DNA of 57,624 bases, taken from positions 1 to 57,624 of IMG/VR virus record IMGVR_UViG_3300010354_000104. One strand, given 5' to 3'. Source of the stretch: a virus. Position 1 is the stretch's first letter; each line of letters begins with the position of its first letter. A program made the translations under genes and the position numbers. Positions 7,714 to 14,785 of this stretch are shown here, piece after piece. The notes under the pieces are model-generated. The model did not search any database. It saw only the letters and a program-made list of their open reading frames with translations, and was not told where the DNA came from.

Positions 7714-9168
7714 ATGTCAACGCGCTTAAAAAGTTCAGATATTTTGATTAATACTCTTTCCCACGATGGGTATTGGATGGTCAACAAGAAGATTGCCAGC
7801 TTACTTGGCAATGATGGGGCCATCATTCTCTCTGACTTGGTTTCAAAATACAAATACTTCAAAACTAAGAAAATGTTAGAAAATGATGGTTTTTACAATT
7901 TTTCTGAAAACTTAGAGAAAGACTGTAACGTCTCTCGTTATATTAGGAGAGAAATTTTTCAAAAATTACAAGACGTTGGGTTTTTGAAAATAGAGAAGCA
8001 GGGCTTCCCTCCAAGAAATTACTACTATATTCAACATGATAGCATTTTAGAGTTTTTACACTCCGAAGACGAACACGCTGAAAGTATTGAAGAATTAGAG
8101 AATTCCCATAGAGGTCAAAATTTACCTCTCCATAGAGGTCAAAATTTACCTCTCCATAGGGGTGAAAATTTACCTCTCCATAGGGGTGAAAATTTACCTC
8201 TCCATAAGGGTGAAAATTTACCCCAACAAGTATATAGTAATAAGAATAAAGAAATAACAATAAAGGAACAAGAACAAAGCACGCCGCCTGCGGCGGCACC
8301 CTCTCCCTCCCACTCTTCTGTTTTGGTAGTTTTAGGACAGAACGAACTGAGGGAATTTGCCCGAAGAGCAAAAAATGTTTTGATGCGTAAACTCCCCAAA
8401 GTAGCGGCCAACAATTCTCATAAGGTCGAAGACCAAGTCGTAGCGTTCACGGAAGTTATCTTTGGGGATTTACCTTACGAATGGTGGAAGTACGAAAATG
8501 GCAAAAGAAAGTCAGTCCCCGGTAAATTCCCCCCCGTTGCATACCCTTGGGACTTTGACACTGCTGAAAAATTTGACACACTGGTGGACTTGGCTAGTGA
8601 GTGGCTCAAAAAGCCTAAAGTCTTCTTCGAGAAAACCGAATGGACTCAAGAATCCTACACAAATGTCATTATAGAAAACTTAAGAGAATGTTTGTTCAAT
8701 AATGATAGCTATTTGCCCCCTAATGAACAAGCAGAGAAGAACCGCAAGGCCAAACAGGAAATCATTGAAGATAAGCAAAAGTCTCAGGAAATCAATCAAG
8801 CTATTCAGAAAATGATAAAAATTGAGCAAGCCAAGAAAGATGGTTTGCTTGATACGACCAAATGGACTGCCACTCCAGACGAACTCGCTGATGCTCATAA
8901 AGCAGGTATGGCATACTTCGTCATGAAGAAAACAGTACCATGTGTAGAAAGTTATGTTTATGATTTTATTGAAGATTTGGTTGATATTGGCAAGGCTGAA
9001 ATGCCAGATTCTTTCAGGTATCCTGAGTGGGTTGAGGGTTTTATGGTTGCCATTACCGATGCCGTTGGGTCAAGAACAGATTGGACATGGAAGAATCCTG
9101 AGTGTAAAACTGCTATGGAGGCTGTTCATGCTCTTGTGAGAAAATACAGTGCAGACGCAGAGGGTTGA
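7714..9168 (+). CDS. Winged-helix replication initiator-like protein with internal repeats
   Basis: A 484-residue protein. Residues 1-115 look like a DnaD/RepA-type winged helix: NKKIASLLGNDGAIILSDL, then an FYNFSENLEKDCNVS helix, then IFQKLQDVGFLKIEKQGFPPRNYYYI. Residues 132-171 are five copies of an octapeptide close to HRGENLPL, encoded by a 24-bp tandem DNA repeat. A low-complexity Pro/Ala/Ser linker follows, then an unrecognised C-terminal half rich in Lys/Glu helices. Phage replication initiators such as lambda O have origin repeats inside their own gene, so an initiator/origin role is attractive (inference). It is the first rightward gene after the divergent region and has a GGAGG site. 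A transcription regulator is the alternative. Confidence 0.6.
   Translation: MSTRLKSSDILINTLSHDGYWMVNKKIASLLGNDGAIILSDLVSKYKYFKTKKMLENDGFYNFSENLEKDCNVSRYIRREIFQKLQDVGFLKIEKQGFPPRNYYYIQHDSILEFLHSEDEHAESIEELENSHRGQNLPLHRGQNLPLHRGENLPLHRGENLPLHKGENLPQQVYSNKNKEITIKEQEQSTPPAAAPSPSHSSVLVVLGQNELREFARRAKNVLMRKLPKVAANNSHKVEDQVVAFTEVIFGDLPYEWWKYENGKRKSVPGKFPPVAYPWDFDTAEKFDTLVDLASEWLKKPKVFFEKTEWTQESYTNVIIENLRECLFNNDSYLPPNEQAEKNRKAKQEIIEDKQKSQEINQAIQKMIKIEQAKKDGLLDTTKWTATPDELADAHKAGMAYFVMKKTVPCVESYVYDFIEDLVDIGKAEMPDSFRYPEWVEGFMVAITDAVGSRTDWTWKNPECKTAMEAVHALVRKYSADAEG
8106..8225 (+). repeat. Five tandem 24-bp repeats inside the initiator gene (iteron-like)
   Basis: Units start at 8106, 8130, 8154, 8178 and 8202 with consensus CCATAGGGGTGAAAATTTACCTCT. 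Each unit contains a dyad, GAGGT or GGGGT facing ACCTC around an AAATTT core (for example 8111-8128). The first two units are near-identical; units 3 and 4 share a variant; unit 5 ends CCCC. Directly downstream, 8226-8280 is strikingly A-rich and nearly free of C, the usual arrangement for an origin unwinding element beside iterons. Confidence 0.9.
8226..8281 (+). other. A-rich segment next to the repeats, possible origin unwinding region
   Basis: About 55 bases consisting mostly of A with T and G, immediately after the 24-bp repeat array and still inside the coding frame (it encodes NKNKEITIKEQEQ). The layout of iterons followed by an easily melted tract within an initiator gene is that of the lambda-type origin. 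Function is inference from position and composition. Confidence 0.35.
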
Positions 9169-9171
9169 TGA

Positions 9172-10005
9172 ATGACGATTAATGACCGCAATAGTCGCAA
9201 AGGTTTGATTGGACTAGGGCCTATTCCCAAAAAGGCCCCTGTTGCTGCGTTCAATATGGACCAAATCCATGACCTGTTGCGTACCAAAGGGTTCTTGGCA
9301 TTTCATTGTCGTCATGCTTTAAACCCCAAGCGCAATACCCTAAACGCGGGCATGGACTTGTCAGAAAAGGGCGCAGAGCGTCCGTTCATTTTTTACGATA
9401 TTCGCCCTATTCTCATGGTGGGGCAGGACTTTTCTGTCCGAGATACTTTGACAGCTATGGGTTTGTACGGCACAGGAACGTCAATGTTTAGCGTTGCTGG
9501 CGAATACCTTGATGGCTCACAAGAGCGCGTTTTTATTAGAATTAATGATATTATCATTCTAAATCCAACAATGACTGAGCTTTTTGAGCAAAACTTTGAG
9601 TATAAGGGCGAAAAAGAAACATCGCTGATGTATCGTGCCCGTGCTGTTGACTACATGCTTACGGCTCGTGGAACTCGCTTGAGTGAAGGCTTGGACTTTC
9701 ACATTACATCTGAAGGTAAGATTCAGTGGGTTGAAAGTACAGACAAACCCAAGGTTGGAGAGATTGTCTCAATTGTTTATTACTATCAGCCAATCTTTAT
9801 TGTTCGAGCTTTGCCGCACAACATCAGGCTTTTACCATCAAATAATATTGGCAGTGGCGGTATGCCCCGTGACATCAAGTATGCTCCGCAGCTAGTGTTG
9901 TGTGACTATTCGACAGTGCGAGACGGGCCAGAAAACTCAATAGATTTCTTCAATTTACCAGAGTTGCAAAACTGGGAACAGTATTTGATTAAGCCAGCGA
10001 AATGA
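9172..10005 (+). CDS. Unknown phage protein, probably structural
   Basis: A 277-residue protein of no recognised family. The sequence alternates beta-strand segments (RVFIRINDIIILNP, GEIVSIVYYYQPIFIVRALP) and has no catalytic motif. The middle segment, from about residue 170, reads like a capsid- or neck-associated beta barrel. The next gene begins four bases before its stop, and three further probably structural genes follow in the same direction, so a neck or tail completion role is plausible but unproven. It starts three bases after the initiator gene. Confidence 0.55.
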   Translation: MTINDRNSRKGLIGLGPIPKKAPVAAFNMDQIHDLLRTKGFLAFHCRHALNPKRNTLNAGMDLSEKGAERPFIFYDIRPILMVGQDFSVRDTLTAMGLYGTGTSMFSVAGEYLDGSQERVFIRINDIIILNPTMTELFEQNFEYKGEKETSLMYRARAVDYMLTARGTRLSEGLDFHITSEGKIQWVESTDKPKVGEIVSIVYYYQPIFIVRALPHNIRLLPSNNIGSGGMPRDIKYAPQLVLCDYSTVRDGPENSIDFFNLPELQNWEQYLIKPAK

Positions 10006-10016
10006 AAGGAAAAGTT

Positions 10017-10832
10017 ATGAAAGACGTAGAGGCAGTACCACTTATGCAAGAAGAGCCAAAAGAAAATGCAGTCAAAGACACCAAAAAGCTTGTAGAGGCT
10101 TTTTCTGCTGTATTTCGCCATCAACATGGCCAAGACCCAACTCAAGAAGACATTACAAAATTCTTGGCTGGCCAAGCAGAGAAAGAAGAACAGCCAGAAG
10201 TGCAAGACAACAGTCCTGCAGTCTTGAAATACAAAGTCATTTCGGGCAAGTCAAACAAGCCCCTTTACTTCTGCGATGGCGACAAGTGGTTTGACTGCGA
10301 CGCTGAACAGTGGGTCGATAAGGCACCTGCAGTTGCCTCAGAACTCAACGAGCGTCCTATTACAACCGCTGACTTGTACTACGCAATCATGCACGGACTC
10401 GTTGACGATGCTGCGTATCAGCAACTCAATGAAAGAAAGTTAGTTCCTCAAGAGTCACAAAAACTCTATGAGAAACTACAAAAATTACACCAAACAGTAG
10501 AAGACTTGAAGATGAGCCAAGAGCAGCTAGAAAAAGCTATGCCAGATGAAGAATACGAGTCATACGAACTCGATGATGGAATGAAATCAGCTCTTCATGA
10601 CTCATTCAGTGAAGACGATATGGACTTTTCTCATTTCCCCACCGAAGAAATTGGCACAGACGTTGTTGCTGAAATTATGCGGTTGGCTATGGAAGAAGGT
10701 TTGGCTCCTGAACTAGAAGCAGCTATTCGCCGTATTGTACGCGAAGAACTGCAGGCTATGCAGCAGCCACAAGCTGCTCCTGCTCCAGAATTGCAACCGC
10801 TTAGTCCAGAGCAAGTTGACGAACTAGGATAA
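10017..10832 (+). CDS. Acidic unknown protein with coiled-coil segment
   Basis: A 271-residue acidic protein. After a charged N-terminus there is a segment KYKVISGKSNKPLYFCDGDKWFDCD, a helix-rich stretch around residues 145-180 (KLYEKLQKLHQTVEDLKMSQEQLEKAM) that should form a coiled coil, and a very acidic tail rich in Ala, Pro and Gln. An in-frame ATG at 10002 overlaps the previous stop, but the ATG at 10017 has AAAGGA seven bases ahead and is preferred. The composition would suit a scaffold or virion-assembly factor. No family recognised. Confidence 0.55.
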   Translation: MKDVEAVPLMQEEPKENAVKDTKKLVEAFSAVFRHQHGQDPTQEDITKFLAGQAEKEEQPEVQDNSPAVLKYKVISGKSNKPLYFCDGDKWFDCDAEQWVDKAPAVASELNERPITTADLYYAIMHGLVDDAAYQQLNERKLVPQESQKLYEKLQKLHQTVEDLKMSQEQLEKAMPDEEYESYELDDGMKSALHDSFSEDDMDFSHFPTEEIGTDVVAEIMRLAMEEGLAPELEAAIRRIVREELQAMQQPQAAPAPELQPLSPEQVDELG

Positions 10833-10835
10833 CAA

Positions 10836-11600
10836 ATGCCATCTAACTTAGGCGACATTGTCGAGTATTTTGAAGCTTATGTCAACGCGCTGGAAGATGC
10901 CGTTGACAAGGCTATTACAGCTACTCCCTTGTTGATTCGCCAAGAGTTTGCTACTCAGGCCAGAAAGAACTTAAAGACTTCTATGGAAGAATACATGGCT
11001 TCCTTAGATATTAAGTTAATAGATACCGTTGTGGTTGTTGATTTAGATAAAGCAAGTTGGCTGGCAAATGCAGTTGAAAATGGCGCCGATTCATGGGATA
11101 TGAAAACAACGCACCTTAATGGCCCTAACGTCAAGTATTCAAAAAATGGATTTAAGTATATTCGCGTTCCTTTGCCGGCCTACAAAGACAAAGGTTCAAC
11201 GGCAGGTACTGACAAAGCACAAGTATTGCAAGAAAAGATTAAGTCAGCCCTCAAAGACCCCGCGTTCAGCGCACCGCGCATGAGCAAAACCCGCGACGGC
11301 TCACTTATGGTTGTAGAAAGATTGTTAACAGCAGACCCTGCGCTCAAAGGCATGATTCGCACCTCTTCATTTGGTTCGCCGGATGACTTGGCCGCTGGAA
11401 AACGACCAAGAAACGTCCAGTATACTTTGTTCAGAACAATGTCTAATAATCCGACTTCGTTATCTCAGTGGATACACCCAGGCATCAAACCAAGAAAACT
11501 ATTCCCAAAGGTACAGGGATGGGCAGAAAGTACATTGACCGATTTGTTGGTTGATATTATTAAAACTGAAATGGAAGATTTTTTGCGAGGTAATAGATAA
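10836..11600 (+). CDS. Unknown protein, possibly a neck or tail completion protein
   Basis: A 254-residue protein. The N-terminal 60 residues are helical (VEYFEAYVNALEDAVDKAI). Near residue 215 the sequence LSQWIHPGIKPRKLFPKVQGWAES resembles the WxHPGxxxxxF signature of HK97 gp10-type tail completion proteins, followed by a C-terminal helix LTDLLVDIIKTEMEDFL, also as in that family. The protein is longer than usual for the family (about 130-180 residues). AGGA sits six bases before the ATG, and the stop overlaps the next ATG. The assignment is a suggestion from one motif plus context. Confidence 0.5.
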   Translation: MPSNLGDIVEYFEAYVNALEDAVDKAITATPLLIRQEFATQARKNLKTSMEEYMASLDIKLIDTVVVVDLDKASWLANAVENGADSWDMKTTHLNGPNVKYSKNGFKYIRVPLPAYKDKGSTAGTDKAQVLQEKIKSALKDPAFSAPRMSKTRDGSLMVVERLLTADPALKGMIRTSSFGSPDDLAAGKRPRNVQYTLFRTMSNNPTSLSQWIHPGIKPRKLFPKVQGWAESTLTDLLVDIIKTEMEDFLRGNR

Positions 11601-12589
11601 TGGCAATGTATCTCGCCGATTTGGCAGTCATGGCAACAATTCAATCTGGTCTTCAACACTTGAAGGAAAACCCAGACGAATTGGAATATATTTTGTCAAA
11701 TTATGTTGACTTGTGCATGATTAACAAGATGACGGGCGGCTATAAATACGTCCGTATGCTTATGGATGTAATGTTGGAAAAAACTGGTCAACAAATCATA
11801 GTTGATGAGTATTACACACAAAATACACAATCTAACTACGCCGTTTATGTTATTTCTTCGGGCGGCGAGTCTAATAAGTTTTTTTCCGATTACGGTCAAG
11901 AAGAACAACAACAAATTGAACCAAAAGTATATTTAATTGCCGACGCAATTAAAAACAAAGGAAAAAATAAACTAGTATTTTTAAAAAATACTGGAATTTT
12001 AGATGCAGTTTCTATTGGCATGAAAGCAGTTATTTCTACCCCTACGGGCAATTTTGAGGCTTTTGTAAAAGAAATTTTTCCAGATAAAAAAAGCTTACCA
12101 GATGCTCCAACAGCGGAAGGATTTAATAATTCTGATTCAGTTACAGTAATTCTTGACAAAGACATTCCTATTTTTGAAGGTAAGCCTTCTTTAAAGGGAT
12201 GGTCTTTTAAATCTAGACACAGTATTAGAACTGCAATTATTAACGCATCCGGCGATTCTGTTAATATTGGCGTACTTTTAAAGACAACCGGCGATATTCA
12301 ACTTCATAAATTGTTTACCTTGGTTATGCGTTATATTTTAAAAAAAGGTCGCATGACTCTAGAGTCTCAAGGATTGCAAGTTGCAACTATCACTCAATCT
12401 CCCCCTTCCGAGGAAGGCGGAACTCAAGACGTTGCTTTTACAACAACTTTTAGTATTAAGGCAACGGCATTTGATTTTTGGATTGACAAAAAGGTATCAT
12501 TACCAGATAAGATATGTTTGCACGTTGACGGAGTTTCTCAGGACGGCTCCTCAATTGTTCCCATTTATCCAGTAAAAGAGGAGAAATAG
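11600..12589 (+). CDS. Unknown protein, probably structural
   Basis: A 329-residue protein of no recognised family. The N-terminus is helical, and residues 70-330 are mainly beta-strand alternations with a SFKSRHSIRTAIINASGD segment and repeated hydrophobic strands typical of virion proteins. Start overlaps the previous stop by one base; the codon at 11606 (MYLADL) is an alternative. Base composition becomes AT-richer from about 11880 onward. Its place in a run of co-oriented overlapping genes (9172-13164) suggests a shared head-tail joining role. Confidence 0.5.
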   Translation: MAMYLADLAVMATIQSGLQHLKENPDELEYILSNYVDLCMINKMTGGYKYVRMLMDVMLEKTGQQIIVDEYYTQNTQSNYAVYVISSGGESNKFFSDYGQEEQQQIEPKVYLIADAIKNKGKNKLVFLKNTGILDAVSIGMKAVISTPTGNFEAFVKEIFPDKKSLPDAPTAEGFNNSDSVTVILDKDIPIFEGKPSLKGWSFKSRHSIRTAIINASGDSVNIGVLLKTTGDIQLHKLFTLVMRYILKKGRMTLESQGLQVATITQSPPSEEGGTQDVAFTTTFSIKATAFDFWIDKKVSLPDKICLHVDGVSQDGSSIVPIYPVKEEK

Positions 12590-12591
12590 TT

Positions 12592-13164
12592 GTGTCGAAA
12601 AAGAAAAAATTTTCATCACGTGTAACCGAATCTGTAGACCCAATGAGCGCATTCATTGATGAGTCCGAAGAACTTGCTGAGCCAGAAAAGGAATTGTTTG
12701 AAACTTTAAAAGATTCCCTTACAGAAGCTATTGAGTTTGAAAAGGGAAATACAGAACTTGCAGAAACTGCTCATAAAACTAAATCAGAAGCAGAAAAGCC
12801 CGTAGCGCCCCAACCCACTGAAGAGCTAAAACCATCAGTGGCACCTGCGACAGAATCAGATGTATTGACTATGCTTCATGGTGCAGAGATGACCCCGAAG
12901 GCTAGCGTTTTGGAAAAGAATGCACTTCCTGTTCAGCTTTTGAACAAAGAAGCCGAAAAGGAAAAAGTGGTTGTAATTGAAGCTCCAAATGTAGGTAAAT
13001 TGTATGATTTGCTTGAAGTGGCTCGTCAGCATGCGTCCGGCTATCAAGGAACATGGGACGCTTCAATTAAAGCTTATGCAAGACATATGGGTTTTCCATC
13101 TATGGCTTCATTGGAGGATTGTAAAACTTTTTTAGTTAAATGGGGAGCTAAACTAAAAGATTGA
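12592..13164 (+). CDS. Unknown protein with disordered charged N-terminal half
   Basis: A 190-residue protein starting at GTG with GAGGAG eight bases ahead. Residues 1-95 are low-complexity and rich in Glu, Lys, Ala and Pro, probably disordered. Residues 120-190 look folded (GKLYDLLEVARQHASGYQGTWDASIKAYARHMG and onward), with a compact helical domain ending LVKWGAKLKD. No catalytic motif and no known family. It closes the run of overlapping unknown genes that begins at 9172. Confidence 0.5.
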   Translation: MSKKKKFSSRVTESVDPMSAFIDESEELAEPEKELFETLKDSLTEAIEFEKGNTELAETAHKTKSEAEKPVAPQPTEELKPSVAPATESDVLTMLHGAEMTPKASVLEKNALPVQLLNKEAEKEKVVVIEAPNVGKLYDLLEVARQHASGYQGTWDASIKAYARHMGFPSMASLEDCKTFLVKWGAKLKD

Positions 13165-13185
13165 TTTTTTTTATAGGGGTAACTT

Positions 13186-13743
13186 ATGCAAGGTCTTAAA
13201 ATTGGATTTGGCTATAAGGCACGTTCGGGAAAAGATACATCGGCAGAATATCTTCAAAAATTGCATGGAGGGAAAATTTTTAAATTTGCCCAACCTCTTT
13301 ATGATATTATGGATGTTGTTCATAAAATTTCCAAAGTAGATTCCTTTAAAGATACTAAGTTATTAACATGGATTGGCACAGAGTGGGGTCGCTCTATTAA
13401 TGAAAATATTTGGGTAGATAATTGCTTAGCCAGAATTCACGAAGCGGAAAAACAAGGTTGCTATATGTCTGGCGAACCTTTTGTAAGTAATTTTTTTATT
13501 ACAGATGTTCGTTTTCCCAACGAAGCGCAAACTCTCAGAGAAAATGGTTTTTATTTAGTTAAAGTGGATAGAAATAATCGCCCTCAAGAAGAAAGAACAA
13601 GTCATGCGTCTGAAAACGCACTCAATGATTATAAAGATTGGGACTTCGTTATTGACAATAATGGCACCCTTGAAGACCTCTACGAGCAACTTCACGCGCT
13701 TATTCAAGTTATTAAAAATTCTAAAAAAAATAACATTAAATAA
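13186..13743 (+). CDS. Deoxynucleoside monophosphate kinase
   Basis: Phosphorylates dNMPs to dNDPs for phage DNA synthesis. The 185-residue protein starts with a P-loop variant GYKARSGKDTSAEYL near residue 9. ITDVRFPNEAQ near residue 104 is a hallmark of the phage dNMP kinase (T4 gp1 / T5 dnk type) family, followed by an acceptor-binding HASEN motif near 144 and a WDFVIDNNGTLEDLYEQ C-terminus typical of the fold. The start has AGGGG six bases ahead. It lies directly before the ribonucleotide reductase genes, consistent with one nucleotide-supply module. Confidence 0.88.
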   Translation: MQGLKIGFGYKARSGKDTSAEYLQKLHGGKIFKFAQPLYDIMDVVHKISKVDSFKDTKLLTWIGTEWGRSINENIWVDNCLARIHEAEKQGCYMSGEPFVSNFFITDVRFPNEAQTLRENGFYLVKVDRNNRPQEERTSHASENALNDYKDWDFVIDNNGTLEDLYEQLHALIQVIKNSKKNNIK

Positions 13744-13745
13744 CT

Positions 13746-13790
13746 CTTGGCTGATTGGTTAAAATACGATAGTTTCTAACGGCAGCCAAG
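13746..13790 (+). promoter_or_regulatory. Inverted repeat flanking the nrdB promoter element and touching its ribosome site
   Basis: CTTGGCTG (13746-13753) is repeated in inverted form as CAGCCAAG (13783-13790). The right arm contains the AAG of the AAGGAG ribosome site of nrdB, and the TAAAATA promoter-like element lies between the arms. In a readthrough transcript the stem could mask the ribosome site; as DNA it could be an operator around the promoter. Which of the two, if either, cannot be told from sequence. Confidence 0.4.
13760..13766 (+). promoter_or_regulatory. TAAAATA promoter-like element before nrdB
   Basis: TTAAAATACGATAG lies 36 bases before the nrdB ATG, with no convincing minus 35 box. 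It belongs to a recurring class in this window, mostly upstream of virion and highly expressed genes. Confidence 0.45.
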
Positions 13791-13801
13791 GAGTGTGCAA
13801 C

Positions 13802-14773
13802 ATGCTCGTAGAACCACGGCTATATTACAAACCATTTAAATATCCAGAAGCATATGATTTTTTTCTTAAACAACAGCAGGCTCACTGGCTTTGGACTGAA
13901 GTCAATATGGGGCCAGACATAAAAGACTATAATGAAAATTTGACAGAAGATGAAAAGAAAGTTGTCATCAGGATTTTGCGGCTTTTTACAACCATTGAGA
14001 TTGATGCGGAAGATTACTGGTCATCAAGTGTAGCCAAATGGTTTAAACATCCAGAGGTGCAACAGATGGCTGCTACCAACGGAGCTTTTGAAAGTATCCA
14101 TATTGCGGCTTATGATCATCTTTCAACTTCATTGGGGCTTCCTTTGTCTGAATATGAAGAGTTTTTGAAGAATCCCGCCATGAAGGCAAAGAAAGATAAG
14201 CTCGCCGCTGTTCTTGGCGACACAGAAACACTTGAAGGCAAAGCTCGTTCTTTGGCTATTTTCTCTGGGTTTACAGAAGGTGTTTCGCTTTTTAGTTCTT
14301 TTGCTGCGTTAATGAATTTTTCAAGGTTTAATAAACTTAAAGGTGTTGCAAATATTGTTAGCTGGTCCGTCCGGGACGAAGGGCTGCATTCCGATGCAGG
14401 CTGCTGGTTGTTTAGAACTTTGATGGCGGAACATCCAGAAATTTGGACGGACGAGTTTAAGAAGACCATCTATCAGGCAGCCAGAGACATCGTCGAGTTA
14501 GAAGATGATTATATTGATGCTGTGTTCGATGGAGCCGAAATTCAAGGAATTAATCCTAAACAACTTAAGGCGTACATCCGATATAGAGCTAATACTAAGT
14601 TGCAGGACTTGGGATTAAAGACTAATTGGAAAAATATCGACGTTGAGTCGGTAAAAACTATTACAAGTTGGTTTGATGTGTTAAGCTCCGGCAATGAGCA
14701 CTCTGACTTTTTTGCTTTAAAAAGTACAGCATATTCCAAGGGTCATGTTGATTGGTCTAAGATTAAGTTTTAA
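13802..14773 (+). CDS. nrdB: Class I ribonucleotide reductase, beta (radical) subunit
   Basis: Holds the di-iron (or di-metal) centre and tyrosyl radical that drives reduction by NrdA. Metal ligand motifs are visible: DAEDYW near residue 65, ESIH near 98 with a Tyr four residues after the His (the position of the radical tyrosine), FTEGVS near 157 and RDEGLH near 194. Length is 323 residues, close to compact phage NrdB proteins. The C-terminal tail ends VDWSKIKF, the usual docking region for the alpha subunit. A GTG at 13793 is possible, but AAGGAG is correctly spaced only from the ATG at 13802. Gene order nrdB-nrdA is the reverse of many bacteria. Confidence 0.95.
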   Translation: MLVEPRLYYKPFKYPEAYDFFLKQQQAHWLWTEVNMGPDIKDYNENLTEDEKKVVIRILRLFTTIEIDAEDYWSSSVAKWFKHPEVQQMAATNGAFESIHIAAYDHLSTSLGLPLSEYEEFLKNPAMKAKKDKLAAVLGDTETLEGKARSLAIFSGFTEGVSLFSSFAALMNFSRFNKLKGVANIVSWSVRDEGLHSDAGCWLFRTLMAEHPEIWTDEFKKTIYQAARDIVELEDDYIDAVFDGAEIQGINPKQLKAYIRYRANTKLQDLGLKTNWKNIDVESVKTITSWFDVLSSGNEHSDFFALKSTAYSKGHVDWSKIKF

Positions 14774-14785
14774 TGGAGTCTTTTC

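Noticed and set aside
8106-8225. CRISPR-like array of 24-bp units
   Set aside because: The units are contiguous tandem copies without unique spacers, they are in frame inside a gene, and no cas genes are near.
7943-8414. Long antisense open frames across the repeat region
   Set aside because: They are shadows of the 24-bp repeat, whose length is a multiple of three and keeps all frames open; no ribosome sites and poor codon use.
10305-10325. Sigma-28-like minus 10 box GTCGATAA inside a gene
   Set aside because: There is no TAAAG box 11 bases upstream, and it lies within a coding sequence with no gene start after it.
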